NCBI GenBank assembly: GCA_029202485.1
Contig: CP119313.1
Coordinates: 2,356,001 to 2,420,000 of the forward strand
Reading direction: 5' to 3'
Length of the DNA: 64,000 nt
DNA from: Candidatus Pedobacter colombiensis
GTDB taxonomy: Bacteria; Bacteroidota; Bacteroidia; Sphingobacteriales; Sphingobacteriaceae
This document shows, in pieces, positions 8,841 to 18,563 of the stretch. The stretch's first letter is position 1; the number at the start of each line of letters is the position of its first letter. The position numbers and the translations under genes were made by a program. The notes beneath the pieces were generated by a model. That model was given only the letters and a program-made list of their open reading frames with translations. It searched no databases and was not told where the DNA came from.

Positions 8841-9454
8841 TGCTGTTCGACGACACCTATAAAACTATTGCCGAACCTTCAGAAGGAGTATTTAGAGACC
8901 GTGGCAGCAAATTTATAGGCTATGCCTACCCCATTCTCTCTGATGATGAGGTGAAAACTATATTATTAAAATTAAGATCAGAACATACTAAAGCCAGGCA
9001 TTTTTGCTGGGCCTTACGTTTAAGTCCCGATAGAGGTGTATTTCGTATTCAGGATGATGGTGAACCATCTGGAACTGCCGGCAGGCCAATCTTAAATACA
9101 ATGCTATCGGCTGATATAACCAATTTGTTAATTGTCGTTGTACGTTACTTTGGTGGTACCTTACTTGGCGTTCCGGGACTTATTAACGCTTATAAAACAG
9201 CTGCAGTAGAGGCATTGCAAGCTGCTACGATTATAGAAAAAACTGTAAACGACATCTATGAGATTCAGTTCGATTATCTGGTGATGAACGATGTAATGAA
9301 GCTGATCAAGGAAGAAAAACTAAACGTATTATCCCAGGATTTTGATAACTCCTGTAGCATAAAAATAGAGATCAGAAAAGCTAATCTCAATTCTATTCTA
9401 GGCAAAATAGAAAAAATTGAAGGCCTTAAAGCCAAATACCTTTTTACCGCCTAA
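8840..9454 (+). CDS. YigZ/IMPACT family protein
   Basis: A 204-residue protein of the UPF0029/IMPACT family. Related proteins bind nucleic acid or influence translation control, but no enzymatic activity is firmly assigned. Signatures include FRDRGSKFIGYAYPI near the start, HFCWALRL, the DDGEPSGTAGRPIL block (about residue 75) and VVRYFGGTLLG. The ATG at 8840 overlaps the preceding stop in a TAATG junction; the frame extends upstream but without similarity. It is the last gene of the ribD operon. Confidence 0.88.
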   Translation: MLFDDTYKTIAEPSEGVFRDRGSKFIGYAYPILSDDEVKTILLKLRSEHTKARHFCWALRLSPDRGVFRIQDDGEPSGTAGRPILNTMLSADITNLLIVVVRYFGGTLLGVPGLINAYKTAAVEALQAATIIEKTVNDIYEIQFDYLVMNDVMKLIKEEKLNVLSQDFDNSCSIKIEIRKANLNSILGKIEKIEGLKAKYLFTA

Positions 9455-9499
9455 TCATTCATCAATTTATTATAACCTTAGTTTTTATTAACTTTAATT

Positions 9500-10366
9500 A
9501 TGGGACAAGAATTATCAGCCGCAGACTTAATTATTAATCCAGATGGCAGTATTTACCACTTAAATCTATTGCCAGAGGATATTGCCGACACTGTGATCAC
9601 CGTTGGTGACCCTGATCGTGTGGCTGAAATATCAAAACACTTTGATGAAATTGAACTTCGTAAAGGAAAACGTGAGTTCATTACCCATACCGGTTACCTT
9701 GGCAAAAGACGTATCACCATCCTTTCAACAGGGATTGGTACAGACAACATTGACATCGTGTTTAATGAGTTGGATGCTTTGGTAAATATTGATTTCCGCA
9801 CCCGTAAAGTAAAAGAAAACCTGACCTCTTTAAACATCATTCGAATTGGTACTTCAGGTGCTATACAGCCAGATGTGCCAATGGGAACCATATTGGCTTC
9901 CACTTTTGGACTTGGTCTGGATGCACTAATGAATTATTATATCCATGAATTGTCTGGAGATGAGCATAGTCTACTAGATGGTATCAAAACACATCTATCC
10001 CATTTAAAAGGCATTACTCCTTATGTCACAGCAGCAGATAGTAGTCTGCTAAAATCAATTGCTAGTGATATGGAGCAGGGAATAACAGTTACTGCACCGG
10101 GATTTTATGCCCCCCAGGGGAGACAAGTAAGAGCCAAAAATGCCGTGTCTAACCTCATTGGCCTACTCAACTCCTTCAGAAATATGGATCATAGAATTAC
10201 AAATCTGGAAATGGAAACTGCAGGTATTTACGCATTAGCAAAAGTGCTTGGGCATAAGGCCTTGTCAGTAAATGCAATATTAGCTAGCAGAGTAAATTTC
10301 GAGTTCAGCAAAGAGCCAAATAAAGTAGTTAATAAAGCTATTAAAATGGTGTTGGATAGACTCTAG
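9500..10366 (+). CDS. Nucleoside phosphorylase (uridine phosphorylase-like)
   Basis: Cytosolic phosphorolysis of a nucleoside to base and ribose-1-phosphate, in salvage. The 288 residues show phosphate-binding VGDPDRV (about 35), STGIGTDNI (about 75), RIGTSGAIQPDVPMG (about 115) and the ribose/base-binding NLEMETAGIYALA (about 235), characteristic of the PNP/UDP phosphorylase superfamily. The MET motif is compatible with uridine phosphorylase, but base preference is not certain. It lies 45 bp after the YigZ gene and is possibly a separate unit. Confidence 0.88.
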   Translation: MGQELSAADLIINPDGSIYHLNLLPEDIADTVITVGDPDRVAEISKHFDEIELRKGKREFITHTGYLGKRRITILSTGIGTDNIDIVFNELDALVNIDFRTRKVKENLTSLNIIRIGTSGAIQPDVPMGTILASTFGLGLDALMNYYIHELSGDEHSLLDGIKTHLSHLKGITPYVTAADSSLLKSIASDMEQGITVTAPGFYAPQGRQVRAKNAVSNLIGLLNSFRNMDHRITNLEMETAGIYALAKVLGHKALSVNAILASRVNFEFSKEPNKVVNKAIKMVLDRL

Positions 10367-10389
10367 GGTACTTTTAAAGGATATCATTT

Positions 10390-10427
10390 GTAACGCATTT
10401 AAAACAAAATCACTTTAAAAGCGTTAC
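10390..10427. repeat. Imperfect inverted repeat after the phosphorylase gene
   Basis: GTAACGC (10390-10396) and GCGTTAC (10421-10427) are arms of a stem continued inward by TTTAAA pairs with one mismatch. No T-run follows, so this may be a weak terminator or an operator for the small gene at 10456. Confidence 0.4.
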
Positions 10428-10455
10428 TTATGTATCTATTTTAATTGATATTTTT

Positions 10456-10776
10456 ATGTTACAGCAAGCAAAAGAGAAATTAACCTTATCCATCATAGAG
10501 TCATTAGCAAAGTACGAAACAAAAGAATTAAACACCGGAAAAAGATTAATATCTGTTATTGCGGGCGTATATATGGTACAAAAAGGCATTCGCAGCTTAG
10601 GTAGACATACTTTTCTTCGTGGCATTGAAGAAATAACTTTGGGAGGTATCTTGTTGTATGGTGCAGCTAGCGGGCTTAATAAAAAGATCATCAAAAAACC
10701 GTTAAAACCATCTGATGTCAGAAGAAACCAAATTCAGGGTAACGACCCCAGATCTGGTGTGCCGGCCTTTGTGTAA
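10456..10776 (+). CDS. Small hypothetical membrane-associated protein
   Basis: A 106-residue protein of unknown function. The central part (about 32-80) has two moderately hydrophobic stretches (LISVIAGVYMVQKGIRSL and ITLGGILLYGAASGL), reminiscent of the short membrane hairpins in DUF2892-type proteins. The N-terminus is amphipathic and charged, and the C-terminal tail is basic and proline-containing. The ATG at 10456 is well placed and the gene stands alone. The similarity to DUF2892 is only impressionistic. Confidence 0.6.
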   Translation: MLQQAKEKLTLSIIESLAKYETKELNTGKRLISVIAGVYMVQKGIRSLGRHTFLRGIEEITLGGILLYGAASGLNKKIIKKPLKPSDVRRNQIQGNDPRSGVPAFV

Positions 10777-11000
10777 AGCAACAAGTCCCTTTGTTTTAAT
10801 TTCTTTCAGTAATTCTTTACCTCCTTCAATTGTCCACGGTTTAGCTATTGGTACTCCTCCCATATATCTAATAGATAGACAACAGATAATCCCTTCCTGA
10901 TCATTTCTATATTTCCCGACAATGGGTTGCTTTGCTTTTTATACTCATCACAAGGAACATAGTCTGTAAACCACAAATCAATAAACGCAGCTTTATCCGG
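10768..11000 (-). pseudogene. Decayed thioredoxin/TlpA-like gene remnant
   Basis: The 390-bp gap between 10777 and 11168 has no intact gene. On the minus strand one frame reads DKAAFIDLWFTDYVPCDEYKK, then GLSVVYLLDIW up to a stop. A second frame continues with YMGGVPIAKPW and GGKELLKEIKTKGL. The order resembles a TlpA-like fold: FxDxW followed by a CxxC-like site reduced to PCDE, then VxY and the GVP cis-proline turn. A frameshift, a missing start and loss of one active-site cysteine mark it as a remnant. The assignment is tentative. Confidence 0.4.
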
Positions 11001-11168
11001 TTTCTTTTACATCCAATTGAGTAGTCCTGCTCAAAATTATGCTCAAAAAAATCAGCATTAACCAATATCTAAATGATATTAATCAAAATTGAACTCCAAA
11101 AAACTATATATCATCAATCTTTGATAATATAAAGTTAAGCCAAAACCAAACTAACCAAATTATAACCG

Positions 11169-13238
11169 ATGAAGTATTTCAATTTAATTTTTATCGCTAT
11201 TGTACTCTTTTCTTGTAGTAAAGAGTCCCTTAGAAAACCACCTGGTAATTCGGGGAATACTGAAACCACGAAGCCCAACAGTGTTATAAACCCCAGAATT
11301 TTTGAACTAATCAATCTAAATTATCCTGGTCTGGAAAAGGCTAAAGCGCTATATGAAGCTGACAAACAATATGAGGCAACAAAGGCTATTCTTGAATATT
11401 ACAGGCAACGTACAAATGTTGTTAATCCCAGTCTTTCGTTAATTAATGTAACAGCTACAGATGACGATAAACTTAAGGCAGATTTTGCGTTAGATAATTA
11501 CCGCTTTTTCGTGAACAACTATTACGAAGATGCTGTTAAAAAGATGCCATACTCACTAAATAATGGTGGTACTATAAATTGGTTATTTCAGCCTGCTGGA
11601 GCTGATAATGAATACCAAAAGCAATTACACAGACATCAATGGTTTATTCCTCAGGCAAAAGTTTACAGGACAACTCAAAACGAAAAATATATTCAATCAT
11701 GGATTAGTGTGTATAAGGATTGGCTGGCGAAAAATCCTATGCCCGAAACAGGTACCAATACAACCACCTGGTGGCAGCTTCAAGTTGCAGAACGTGTTAT
11801 AGGACAAACCCAACTATTTGAATACTACAAAAACTCTATAAATTTTACACCAGAATGGTTTTCTGAATTTATGGTTCATTTTGCCGAACATTCTGATTTC
11901 CTGGTTAAATATCCTTACCCCGACGGTAATATTCTAATATCTCAGGGTAGCGCCCTGGCTTTTGCAGGCGTATTATTTCCAGAGTTCAAAAAAGCTCCGG
12001 AATGGATGAATACAGGCTTTAAGATATTAAGTACAGAAGTTAAAACACAGTTTTTGGAAGATGGTATGCACTTTGAACTGGATTTTAGTTACCATATCAG
12101 CGCCATAGCTGATTTCTATGATGTAATGAAACTGGCAGATGCCAATAAGTCTATTGTAGGAAATGTTGCAGCAAATTTTAATGACTATTTGCACAAAGCA
12201 GCACAAATAGTGATGCATTTTACCTATCCCAATTACTTCACCACTACGGCCTCAAATAGTCAGTTCGTACCAGGTTTTAATGATACCAGACAAAGCTCAT
12301 GGACAAGATCGGTACTCAATCGTAATTTCATAAAGTATAATGAAATGTTTCCTGATGATAATGAGCTGCTTTATATGGCTTCTTATGGAAAAAAAGGAAC
12401 AGTACCTGCCACTACACCCAAAGCATTTACTACATCCGGGACTTATATGTTACGCAATGGTTGGGACAGGCTATCCACGATGTTTATTCTTAGCAACAAT
12501 TATTCAAATAATCCTATGCAAATATGGAGTCATAAACAACCTGATAATTGTACCTTTGAACTTTATTGTAAAGGACGCAATTTCTTCCCGGATGCAGGGG
12601 TATATGCGTATACTAGTGATGGGGATAACAGTGCAAGGGAGTGGTACCGCCAAACGAGGGTACACAATACAATGACATTAGACAATAAAAACATCACAAA
12701 TGCCAAAGGGAAATCTCTCGCAATAGTATCGAACGGCCAATCTGAAATAGTAGCGACAGAAAACCAGGGTTATACCAATCTCAAACTTCGCCGCTATGTA
12801 TTTTTTGTCAACAAAACATTTTTTGTATTGGTAGATGAAGGTATAGGTTCTGCGAGTGGAACGGTAAATCTTAATTTCAATTTATGTGAAGGAGAGAATG
12901 AAGTTGTCGTAAGCGCTGATAAAAACGGTGCCCATACCAATTTCGCAGATGGCAATAATATGATCATAAGGACATTTGGAAGTGATAACCTAACGACCCT
13001 CCCATTTAGCGGAAAGGTTTCATACGCTCCGGGTATTGAATTTACCCGTAAGGCATATACGGTTAATATGACAAAAAGTACCGGGCAAACAGCTCGTTAT
13101 ATTACGGTACTGTATCCAACCAATCAGGCTGGCACAGTCCAAATCAATGCTGCTTTTACACAGCCCTTTCAAGAAACTGGTGTTGCTTTAGAAGTTAACA
13201 TCGACGGCAAAACATATAATCTTAATTGTAATCTTTAA
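11169..13238 (+). CDS. Heparinase II/III family lipoprotein, PL12-type heparan/heparin lyase
   Basis: A 689-residue predicted polysaccharide lyase cleaving heparin or heparan sulfate-like glycosaminoglycan by beta-elimination. The N-terminus (LFIAIVLFSCSKES-like, Cys about 16) is a lipoprotein signal, placing it in the periplasm or outer membrane. An alpha-toroid domain (about 50-370) carries N254 and Y308-H309 (ELDFSYH). A beta-sandwich domain follows with H455 (WSHKQPDNCTFELY) and WYRQTRVHNTMTLDN. These residues match the Asn/Tyr/His set of heparinase III, and the length is close to the 659 residues of that enzyme. It is the first gene of the SusC/D locus, 11 bp before the next gene. Confidence 0.88.
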   Translation: MKYFNLIFIAIVLFSCSKESLRKPPGNSGNTETTKPNSVINPRIFELINLNYPGLEKAKALYEADKQYEATKAILEYYRQRTNVVNPSLSLINVTATDDDKLKADFALDNYRFFVNNYYEDAVKKMPYSLNNGGTINWLFQPAGADNEYQKQLHRHQWFIPQAKVYRTTQNEKYIQSWISVYKDWLAKNPMPETGTNTTTWWQLQVAERVIGQTQLFEYYKNSINFTPEWFSEFMVHFAEHSDFLVKYPYPDGNILISQGSALAFAGVLFPEFKKAPEWMNTGFKILSTEVKTQFLEDGMHFELDFSYHISAIADFYDVMKLADANKSIVGNVAANFNDYLHKAAQIVMHFTYPNYFTTTASNSQFVPGFNDTRQSSWTRSVLNRNFIKYNEMFPDDNELLYMASYGKKGTVPATTPKAFTTSGTYMLRNGWDRLSTMFILSNNYSNNPMQIWSHKQPDNCTFELYCKGRNFFPDAGVYAYTSDGDNSAREWYRQTRVHNTMTLDNKNITNAKGKSLAIVSNGQSEIVATENQGYTNLKLRRYVFFVNKTFFVLVDEGIGSASGTVNLNFNLCEGENEVVVSADKNGAHTNFADGNNMIIRTFGSDNLTTLPFSGKVSYAPGIEFTRKAYTVNMTKSTGQTARYITVLYPTNQAGTVQINAAFTQPFQETGVALEVNIDGKTYNLNCNL

Positions 13239-13249
13239 AATCATATATT

Positions 13250-15388
13250 ATGAAGCAAATAAATACTAACCTAATATTAAAACGATACCTATCCTGGGTA
13301 TTTGCATTGCTGCTCATTGTTGCAGGATGTAAAAAGCAAGAAGTTGTCGATAGTACATCTTTCGCAATTTACTATACTGGTATGACCGATATAGGGCCAT
13401 CAATGACAGGAGTCATTGCATCTCCATCTTACATCGGGAGCCAACCAAATTCTTTTGAAATTGTGAGTATCACATTAGATGGTGCAACCTATTCAGGCAG
13501 TAGTTTTGAAATCAATAAGGATGATGGAACTATCAGTATAAAGGAAACAACAGGTATACCGATTGGACTGTACAAACTTACGGTTAGCTGTAATTCAAAT
13601 GGTAAAAGATATGAGTTTAAAGATGCCATTGCAATCAATATGATGAAGCCTGTCCCAGATGGTATTACTGTAGTTCCAAACAAACTGACAGTTAATTATG
13701 CAGACATTATCGATCCACAGAGCACTGTTGAATTGCCTACTGCCCAGGTAACAACAGACAAAAATCATATTTCTATCAAAAAATATGAAATCGCAAAAAG
13801 TGATTTTTCTAAATACTTTGCAATATCGGCTACCGGACTTATATCTATTGTAAGAGGAGATGCTACTTTATTGCCAGGAAAATACGTGCTTTCGCTTAAG
13901 CTGACAACAGGCGCATCGGGAGCAGATGAAGGGATATTTCAGAATGCGGTAGAAGTAGATATTATTTCTAAGCCCTTGGCACTAACCTACACCCCATCAT
14001 CAGGCAAGATAGAGGAAGAATCCGCACAAAGTGGAAAAACCTCATTTAACAGTAAAGCGCCAGTAGTTAAGGGGTCTTTAAACAACTTAAGTTATTCCAT
14101 CAAAAGTATTAACCCGGCTACAAATAAAATAACGATTAATCCACAAACCGGAGTTATTTCTGTTGCAGAAAATCACGGATTTACGGCAGGACAACAATAT
14201 AAAGTTACGGTAAATGTAAAAAATGCTTATGCCCCGGACGGTGTAGATTTTAGCGACGTCTTTGTACTGGATGTGGTTAAATTCATAGAACCTATACAAT
14301 TATTTAGTTATCAAAATAAAAATGCAACACAAGCGGTTGCCTTTGATATAAGTCCCGATGCCGGTTTAAAAGGCGATGAAGTTAGATTTGAATTTGTAGA
14401 ATTACCCGCTGCATTACAAGGTAAAGTTACTTTAAATGCACAAGGTGGTATCAGCGCTCTTAAAGGTAATACGATTGCTTTAGGAACCTATACCATAAAA
14501 GTAAAAGCTACAAATCCTAAAAATGAGTCAATTGCCGCCTTTACCCTTACAGTGGGTGCAAATCCTAATTATTTCACTTATGTAAGGTATGGCAATAACC
14601 TGGGTTTAAGTCCTGCAGAAAACTATGCAAACCAATTCCGTATAGCTAATGGTGCGGCCCTTACTAGTGTAAAGCCTACTCCAACAACAGATGCAAAGGT
14701 TGGCTTGACCTATGATATTAAAAATATTCAGGGAACTGCAACAATAAATGCTAGTACAGGACAGATCACATTAACCACTGTTAATGCAGCATCATGTGGT
14801 ATTTTTATGGTTACGGCCACAGCTGGTAAAGGAACACCTGAAGAGTATGCTGTCCAAACTCCGGTTTTTATACATAATTCACAATCAGTAAAAGCATCTA
14901 ACAATGAAATGGCATTAATTGAATACACGCCTTTCGTTTTCCAGGTAAATCCAAATACTGGTGGTCGTTCAGTAAAACCTGTAATTTCCGGAATCGCTGA
15001 TAAGAGTCAACTTACAATAGATTATAGGAGGACTTTCAATTACTACAATTTCTTTGGGACTCAATTAAGTGGTCAACCCACCGTAGCAAACTCATTCTTG
15101 CAAGGGCTTTTTGATAAATATGCTGAGAGCAAGGCAACGAGTCCAAATTATAGTGCAAGAGCGCCGTTCTCCTATTATGACAATAAGGCTAGTCTTACAC
15201 AAGCCTTGACTTATGTAGATGCAACAACCCTGGAATTAGTAGTTAATCCCAATAAATGGACTTACAATGGTGAAGCCGCTAATGGTGCCATGACCGGGCA
15301 GATGACCCTTGGAATTGATGGAAAAGATCCTCAAGCTAGTACAACGCAGCTATTCCCTATTATTTTATGGTTTGATACGAAATTTTAA
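13250..15388 (+). CDS. Surface glycan-binding lipoprotein with cadherin-like repeats
   Basis: A 712-residue protein with a lipoprotein signal ending in LLLIVAGCKKQE. At least four similar repeats of about 90-100 residues follow, each with a strand motif such as ISATGLISIVRGD, INPQTGVISVAENHG, LNAQGGISALKGN or INASTGQITLTT, then GxYxxxVxxxN. This is the pattern of Ig/cadherin-like spacer domains. The C-terminal 170 residues differ and are probably the ligand-binding domain. The position between a heparinase and SusC fits the surface glycan-binding proteins (SGBP) seen in heparin utilisation loci of Bacteroidota. The function is inferred from layout. Confidence 0.75.
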   Translation: MKQINTNLILKRYLSWVFALLLIVAGCKKQEVVDSTSFAIYYTGMTDIGPSMTGVIASPSYIGSQPNSFEIVSITLDGATYSGSSFEINKDDGTISIKETTGIPIGLYKLTVSCNSNGKRYEFKDAIAINMMKPVPDGITVVPNKLTVNYADIIDPQSTVELPTAQVTTDKNHISIKKYEIAKSDFSKYFAISATGLISIVRGDATLLPGKYVLSLKLTTGASGADEGIFQNAVEVDIISKPLALTYTPSSGKIEEESAQSGKTSFNSKAPVVKGSLNNLSYSIKSINPATNKITINPQTGVISVAENHGFTAGQQYKVTVNVKNAYAPDGVDFSDVFVLDVVKFIEPIQLFSYQNKNATQAVAFDISPDAGLKGDEVRFEFVELPAALQGKVTLNAQGGISALKGNTIALGTYTIKVKATNPKNESIAAFTLTVGANPNYFTYVRYGNNLGLSPAENYANQFRIANGAALTSVKPTPTTDAKVGLTYDIKNIQGTATINASTGQITLTTVNAASCGIFMVTATAGKGTPEEYAVQTPVFIHNSQSVKASNNEMALIEYTPFVFQVNPNTGGRSVKPVISGIADKSQLTIDYRRTFNYYNFFGTQLSGQPTVANSFLQGLFDKYAESKATSPNYSARAPFSYYDNKASLTQALTYVDATTLELVVNPNKWTYNGEAANGAMTGQMTLGIDGKDPQASTTQLFPIILWFDTKF

Positions 15389-15408
15389 AAAGAACAGCAA
15401 TATAACAT

Positions 15409-18400
15409 ATGATAAAGCAGATAAGTGTAAATAAGGGGATCATCATGGCCATCGTGGCATTATTGTGGTCTGTAAGTCTGTACGCACAGCAACGTACCTT
15501 AAAAGGGAAAGTTTTAGACGAAACAAATGCTCCCCTATTGGGAGCAACAGTATCCATAGCAGGAAAAGTTAATAAGACAATGACCAATGAAAAAGGTGCC
15601 TTTTCATTGCGCGTACAAAAAGGTGAGACCTTAACGATTTCCTATATAGGTTACATACAACAAGCCATTCGGATTGGTGATCAGGAAGATGTAACTATCA
15701 GATTAAAACCAGATGCCGCGTTGTTGGACGAGTTTGTTGTAGTAGGTTATAATACGGTAAAACGTGGCGACCTTACCGGATCCGTTTCTACTGTTAAAGG
15801 AAAAGACGTAGAAGGCTTTAAATCAGCTTCCGTTTTAGGGGCTTTAGGTGGCCAGGTTGCGGGTGTACAAATCACCTCTCTTGATGGTGAGCCAGGTGCT
15901 GGATTTAATGTCAACATTCGTGGGATCGGAACTTTAACAGGCAACTCCTCTCCTCTTTATATTGTAGATGGATTTGAAGTGAGTAATCTTAATTTTCTCC
16001 CAAATACAGATATAGAATCAGTAGAAGTACTGAAGGATGCATCTGCTTCCGCTATATATGGAGCAAGAGCAGCAAACGGAGTAGTTTTAATTACTACCAA
16101 ATCTGGAAAAGTAGGAAAACCAGTGTTAAATTACAGTAATTCGAGTACTTACCGTACCATCAATAAGACATTGGATTTATTGAGCCCGTATGAATTTGTA
16201 AAATTACAAGGAGATGTAAATAGTGCCTATGCAGGAGCTTATTATAAACCAGGTGCAGATGCGAATGGAATACCTTACAAGTACCAGTCGGCCGAGGATT
16301 ATATTGGTGTACAAGGCGTAAATTGGCAAGATGAAACATTTAAACCTACCTGGTCCAATGATCAAAATATTTCAGTAAGTGGAGGTGTAGAAACAACCAA
16401 GTACAATTTCTCACTAAACAGATACAATGAAAACGGTATATTCAACAATAGCGATTTTGGCAGAACAGCAGCCAAGATGAGAATCAACCAAAAATTGACC
16501 AACAACATTACTGTAGATGCGACGATAAACTACGGTAAGACCAATAAATCAGGACTTGGAACTACTGCAGACAACGGAAGATTTAATATGTTGGCACAGA
16601 TTTTTAGCGCCAGGCCTACCGGAGGATTAGCGCTAGATAATGAAGCACTTTTGACATCGGCTATCGATCCTGTAATGCTGGAAGACGGGACAAGTTTAGC
16701 CCAGGTAAATCCTATCGTACAAACACAGTCTACCATCAACGACAGATCAGAAGAGTTATGGGGTTCCAATTTATCAGTGAATTGGGAAATATTGAAAGGA
16801 TTAACTTTCCGCTCCGCAGGAACCTTTAACACTACCAACACACGTATCGACCAGTTTTATAAAAATGGTTCAAAAGAGGCTTTCCGTAATGGACAAAGGC
16901 CTTATGGACAAACACAAATGGGTAAAAACGTGCGTTGGACTAATTACAACAATTTAACCTGGAAAAAGAAAATTGATAACAAAAACTCTTACGATGTAAT
17001 GCTAGGTCAGGAGTTGTCTTTCAACAGCTCTGAATTTTTGTTAGGTCAGGCGATGGATTTCCCTTTCGATAATCTGGGTAATGACAATTTAGGCGTTGGT
17101 GCTACACCAAGCATTGTAAACACAGGCTATTCAGATAAAAAGCTTTTATCTTTCTTCGCCAGAGCAAATTATAATTACGACAATAAGTATTTGTTAACTG
17201 CAACAATAAGAGCAGATGGGTCAACTGTTTTCTCTGAGAAAAACAAATGGGGATACTTCCCTTCTTTCTCCGGGGCATGGCGCATTTCACAAGAAGATTT
17301 CATGAAAAATGTACCTCTTATATCTGACCTTAAACTTCGCTTAGGATGGGGAATAGTTGGTAATGATAGAATATCCAATTTCCTTTCATTAGATCTTTAT
17401 AATACGTCAAAATATGGTATTGGTAGCACTACATACACCGTTTTGACTCCAAAACAACTCAAAAACGAAAATCTGAAATGGGAAGGATCATCTACCATTA
17501 ATATGGGGATTGATTGGGGATTCTTAAAAAATCGTGTGACTATGGTTACAGATTTCTTTATTAAAGATACCAAAGATCTTTTACTAGCTCAGTCGCTTGC
17601 ACAGCTAACAGGATTCTCGTCTCAATATCAGAATATCGGAAAAATCAGAAACAAAGGTTTTGAATTAGCGATAACAGGTAAGCCTATTTTAAACAAAGAT
17701 TTTTCATGGGAAACTAATTTTAACATTTCTTTCATCAAGAATAAGTTAATCGCACTCCAATCTGGTGCATCAACCATGTACACACGTTCTGGTTTTGATA
17801 GTAATTTTACCGAAAATGATTACGCTGCAATTGTTGGCCAATCTTTAGGTTTGATATATGGTTATGAATTTGATGGCATCTATCAGTATAGCGATTTCAA
17901 TACCACGCCTGATGGAAAATTGATTTTAAAAGATGGTGTTACCAATAACAAACGTCTTACAAACCCAGCTCCGGGAATGGTGAAATATAAAGATCAGGAT
18001 GGTGATGGAATAATCACTACTAAAGACCGTACTGTTATTGGACATGCTATACCAAAATTTTATGGCGGGTTTAACAATACATTCAACTATAAAAAGTTTG
18101 ATCTGGGTGTTCAGGTACAATTCAACTATGGCAATGACATCTACAATGCAACTCGTTTATATGCTACACAATCCCGTTCAGGACGTAGAAATATGCTGGC
18201 AGAGGTTGCAGATAGATGGACACCTACACATGCTTCTAACTTAGTGCCTTCTACTAATGGATATGTGACTAATGATGTTTATTCGCGCTTTATTGAGGAT
18301 GGTTCTTTTATAAGATTGAAAAGTGTTTCATTAGGTTATACCTTACCTGCCGAATGGTCTAGAAAAGCTTATATGTCACGTGCCAGAATATTTACCTCAG

Positions 18401-18546
18401 CACAAAATTTACTTACTTTTTCGGGATACAGCGGTTACGATCCGGAAGTGAGCACATCAGGTAACAATCCAATGACTCCAGGATTGGATTGGGGAGCATA
18501 CCCTAAAAGTAAGGTATTTACATTTGGAGTGGAAGTTCAGTTTTAA
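15409..18546 (+). CDS. SusC/RagA TonB-dependent outer-membrane transporter
   Basis: Imports oligosaccharides across the outer membrane using TonB energy. The 1045 residues have a signal peptide (cleavage near SLYAQQ) and a carboxypeptidase-regulatory-like beta domain (about 28-110, GKVLDETNAPLLGATV). The motif VVVGYNTVKRGDLTGSV starts the plug, which contains PLYIVDGFEV and EVLKDASASAIYGARAANGVVLITT. A 22-strand barrel follows, ending with FTFGVEVQF (terminal Phe). It lies 20 bp after the glycan-binding protein and 17 bp before SusD. The substrate is likely glycosaminoglycan fragments, judging by the lyase. Confidence 0.95.
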   Translation: MIKQISVNKGIIMAIVALLWSVSLYAQQRTLKGKVLDETNAPLLGATVSIAGKVNKTMTNEKGAFSLRVQKGETLTISYIGYIQQAIRIGDQEDVTIRLKPDAALLDEFVVVGYNTVKRGDLTGSVSTVKGKDVEGFKSASVLGALGGQVAGVQITSLDGEPGAGFNVNIRGIGTLTGNSSPLYIVDGFEVSNLNFLPNTDIESVEVLKDASASAIYGARAANGVVLITTKSGKVGKPVLNYSNSSTYRTINKTLDLLSPYEFVKLQGDVNSAYAGAYYKPGADANGIPYKYQSAEDYIGVQGVNWQDETFKPTWSNDQNISVSGGVETTKYNFSLNRYNENGIFNNSDFGRTAAKMRINQKLTNNITVDATINYGKTNKSGLGTTADNGRFNMLAQIFSARPTGGLALDNEALLTSAIDPVMLEDGTSLAQVNPIVQTQSTINDRSEELWGSNLSVNWEILKGLTFRSAGTFNTTNTRIDQFYKNGSKEAFRNGQRPYGQTQMGKNVRWTNYNNLTWKKKIDNKNSYDVMLGQELSFNSSEFLLGQAMDFPFDNLGNDNLGVGATPSIVNTGYSDKKLLSFFARANYNYDNKYLLTATIRADGSTVFSEKNKWGYFPSFSGAWRISQEDFMKNVPLISDLKLRLGWGIVGNDRISNFLSLDLYNTSKYGIGSTTYTVLTPKQLKNENLKWEGSSTINMGIDWGFLKNRVTMVTDFFIKDTKDLLLAQSLAQLTGFSSQYQNIGKIRNKGFELAITGKPILNKDFSWETNFNISFIKNKLIALQSGASTMYTRSGFDSNFTENDYAAIVGQSLGLIYGYEFDGIYQYSDFNTTPDGKLILKDGVTNNKRLTNPAPGMVKYKDQDGDGIITTKDRTVIGHAIPKFYGGFNNTFNYKKFDLGVQVQFNYGNDIYNATRLYATQSRSGRRNMLAEVADRWTPTHASNLVPSTNGYVTNDVYSRFIEDGSFIRLKSVSLGYTLPAEWSRKAYMSRARIFTSAQNLLTFSGYSGYDPEVSTSGNNPMTPGLDWGAYPKSKVFTFGVEVQF

Positions 18547-18563
18547 TCAAAAACAAAGAAGAA

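Noticed and set aside
10715..10900. Plus-strand open frame overlapping the end of the small gene at 10456
   Set aside because: It lies on the opposite strand to the thioredoxin-like remnant and has no family pattern; the minus-strand reading explains the sequence better.
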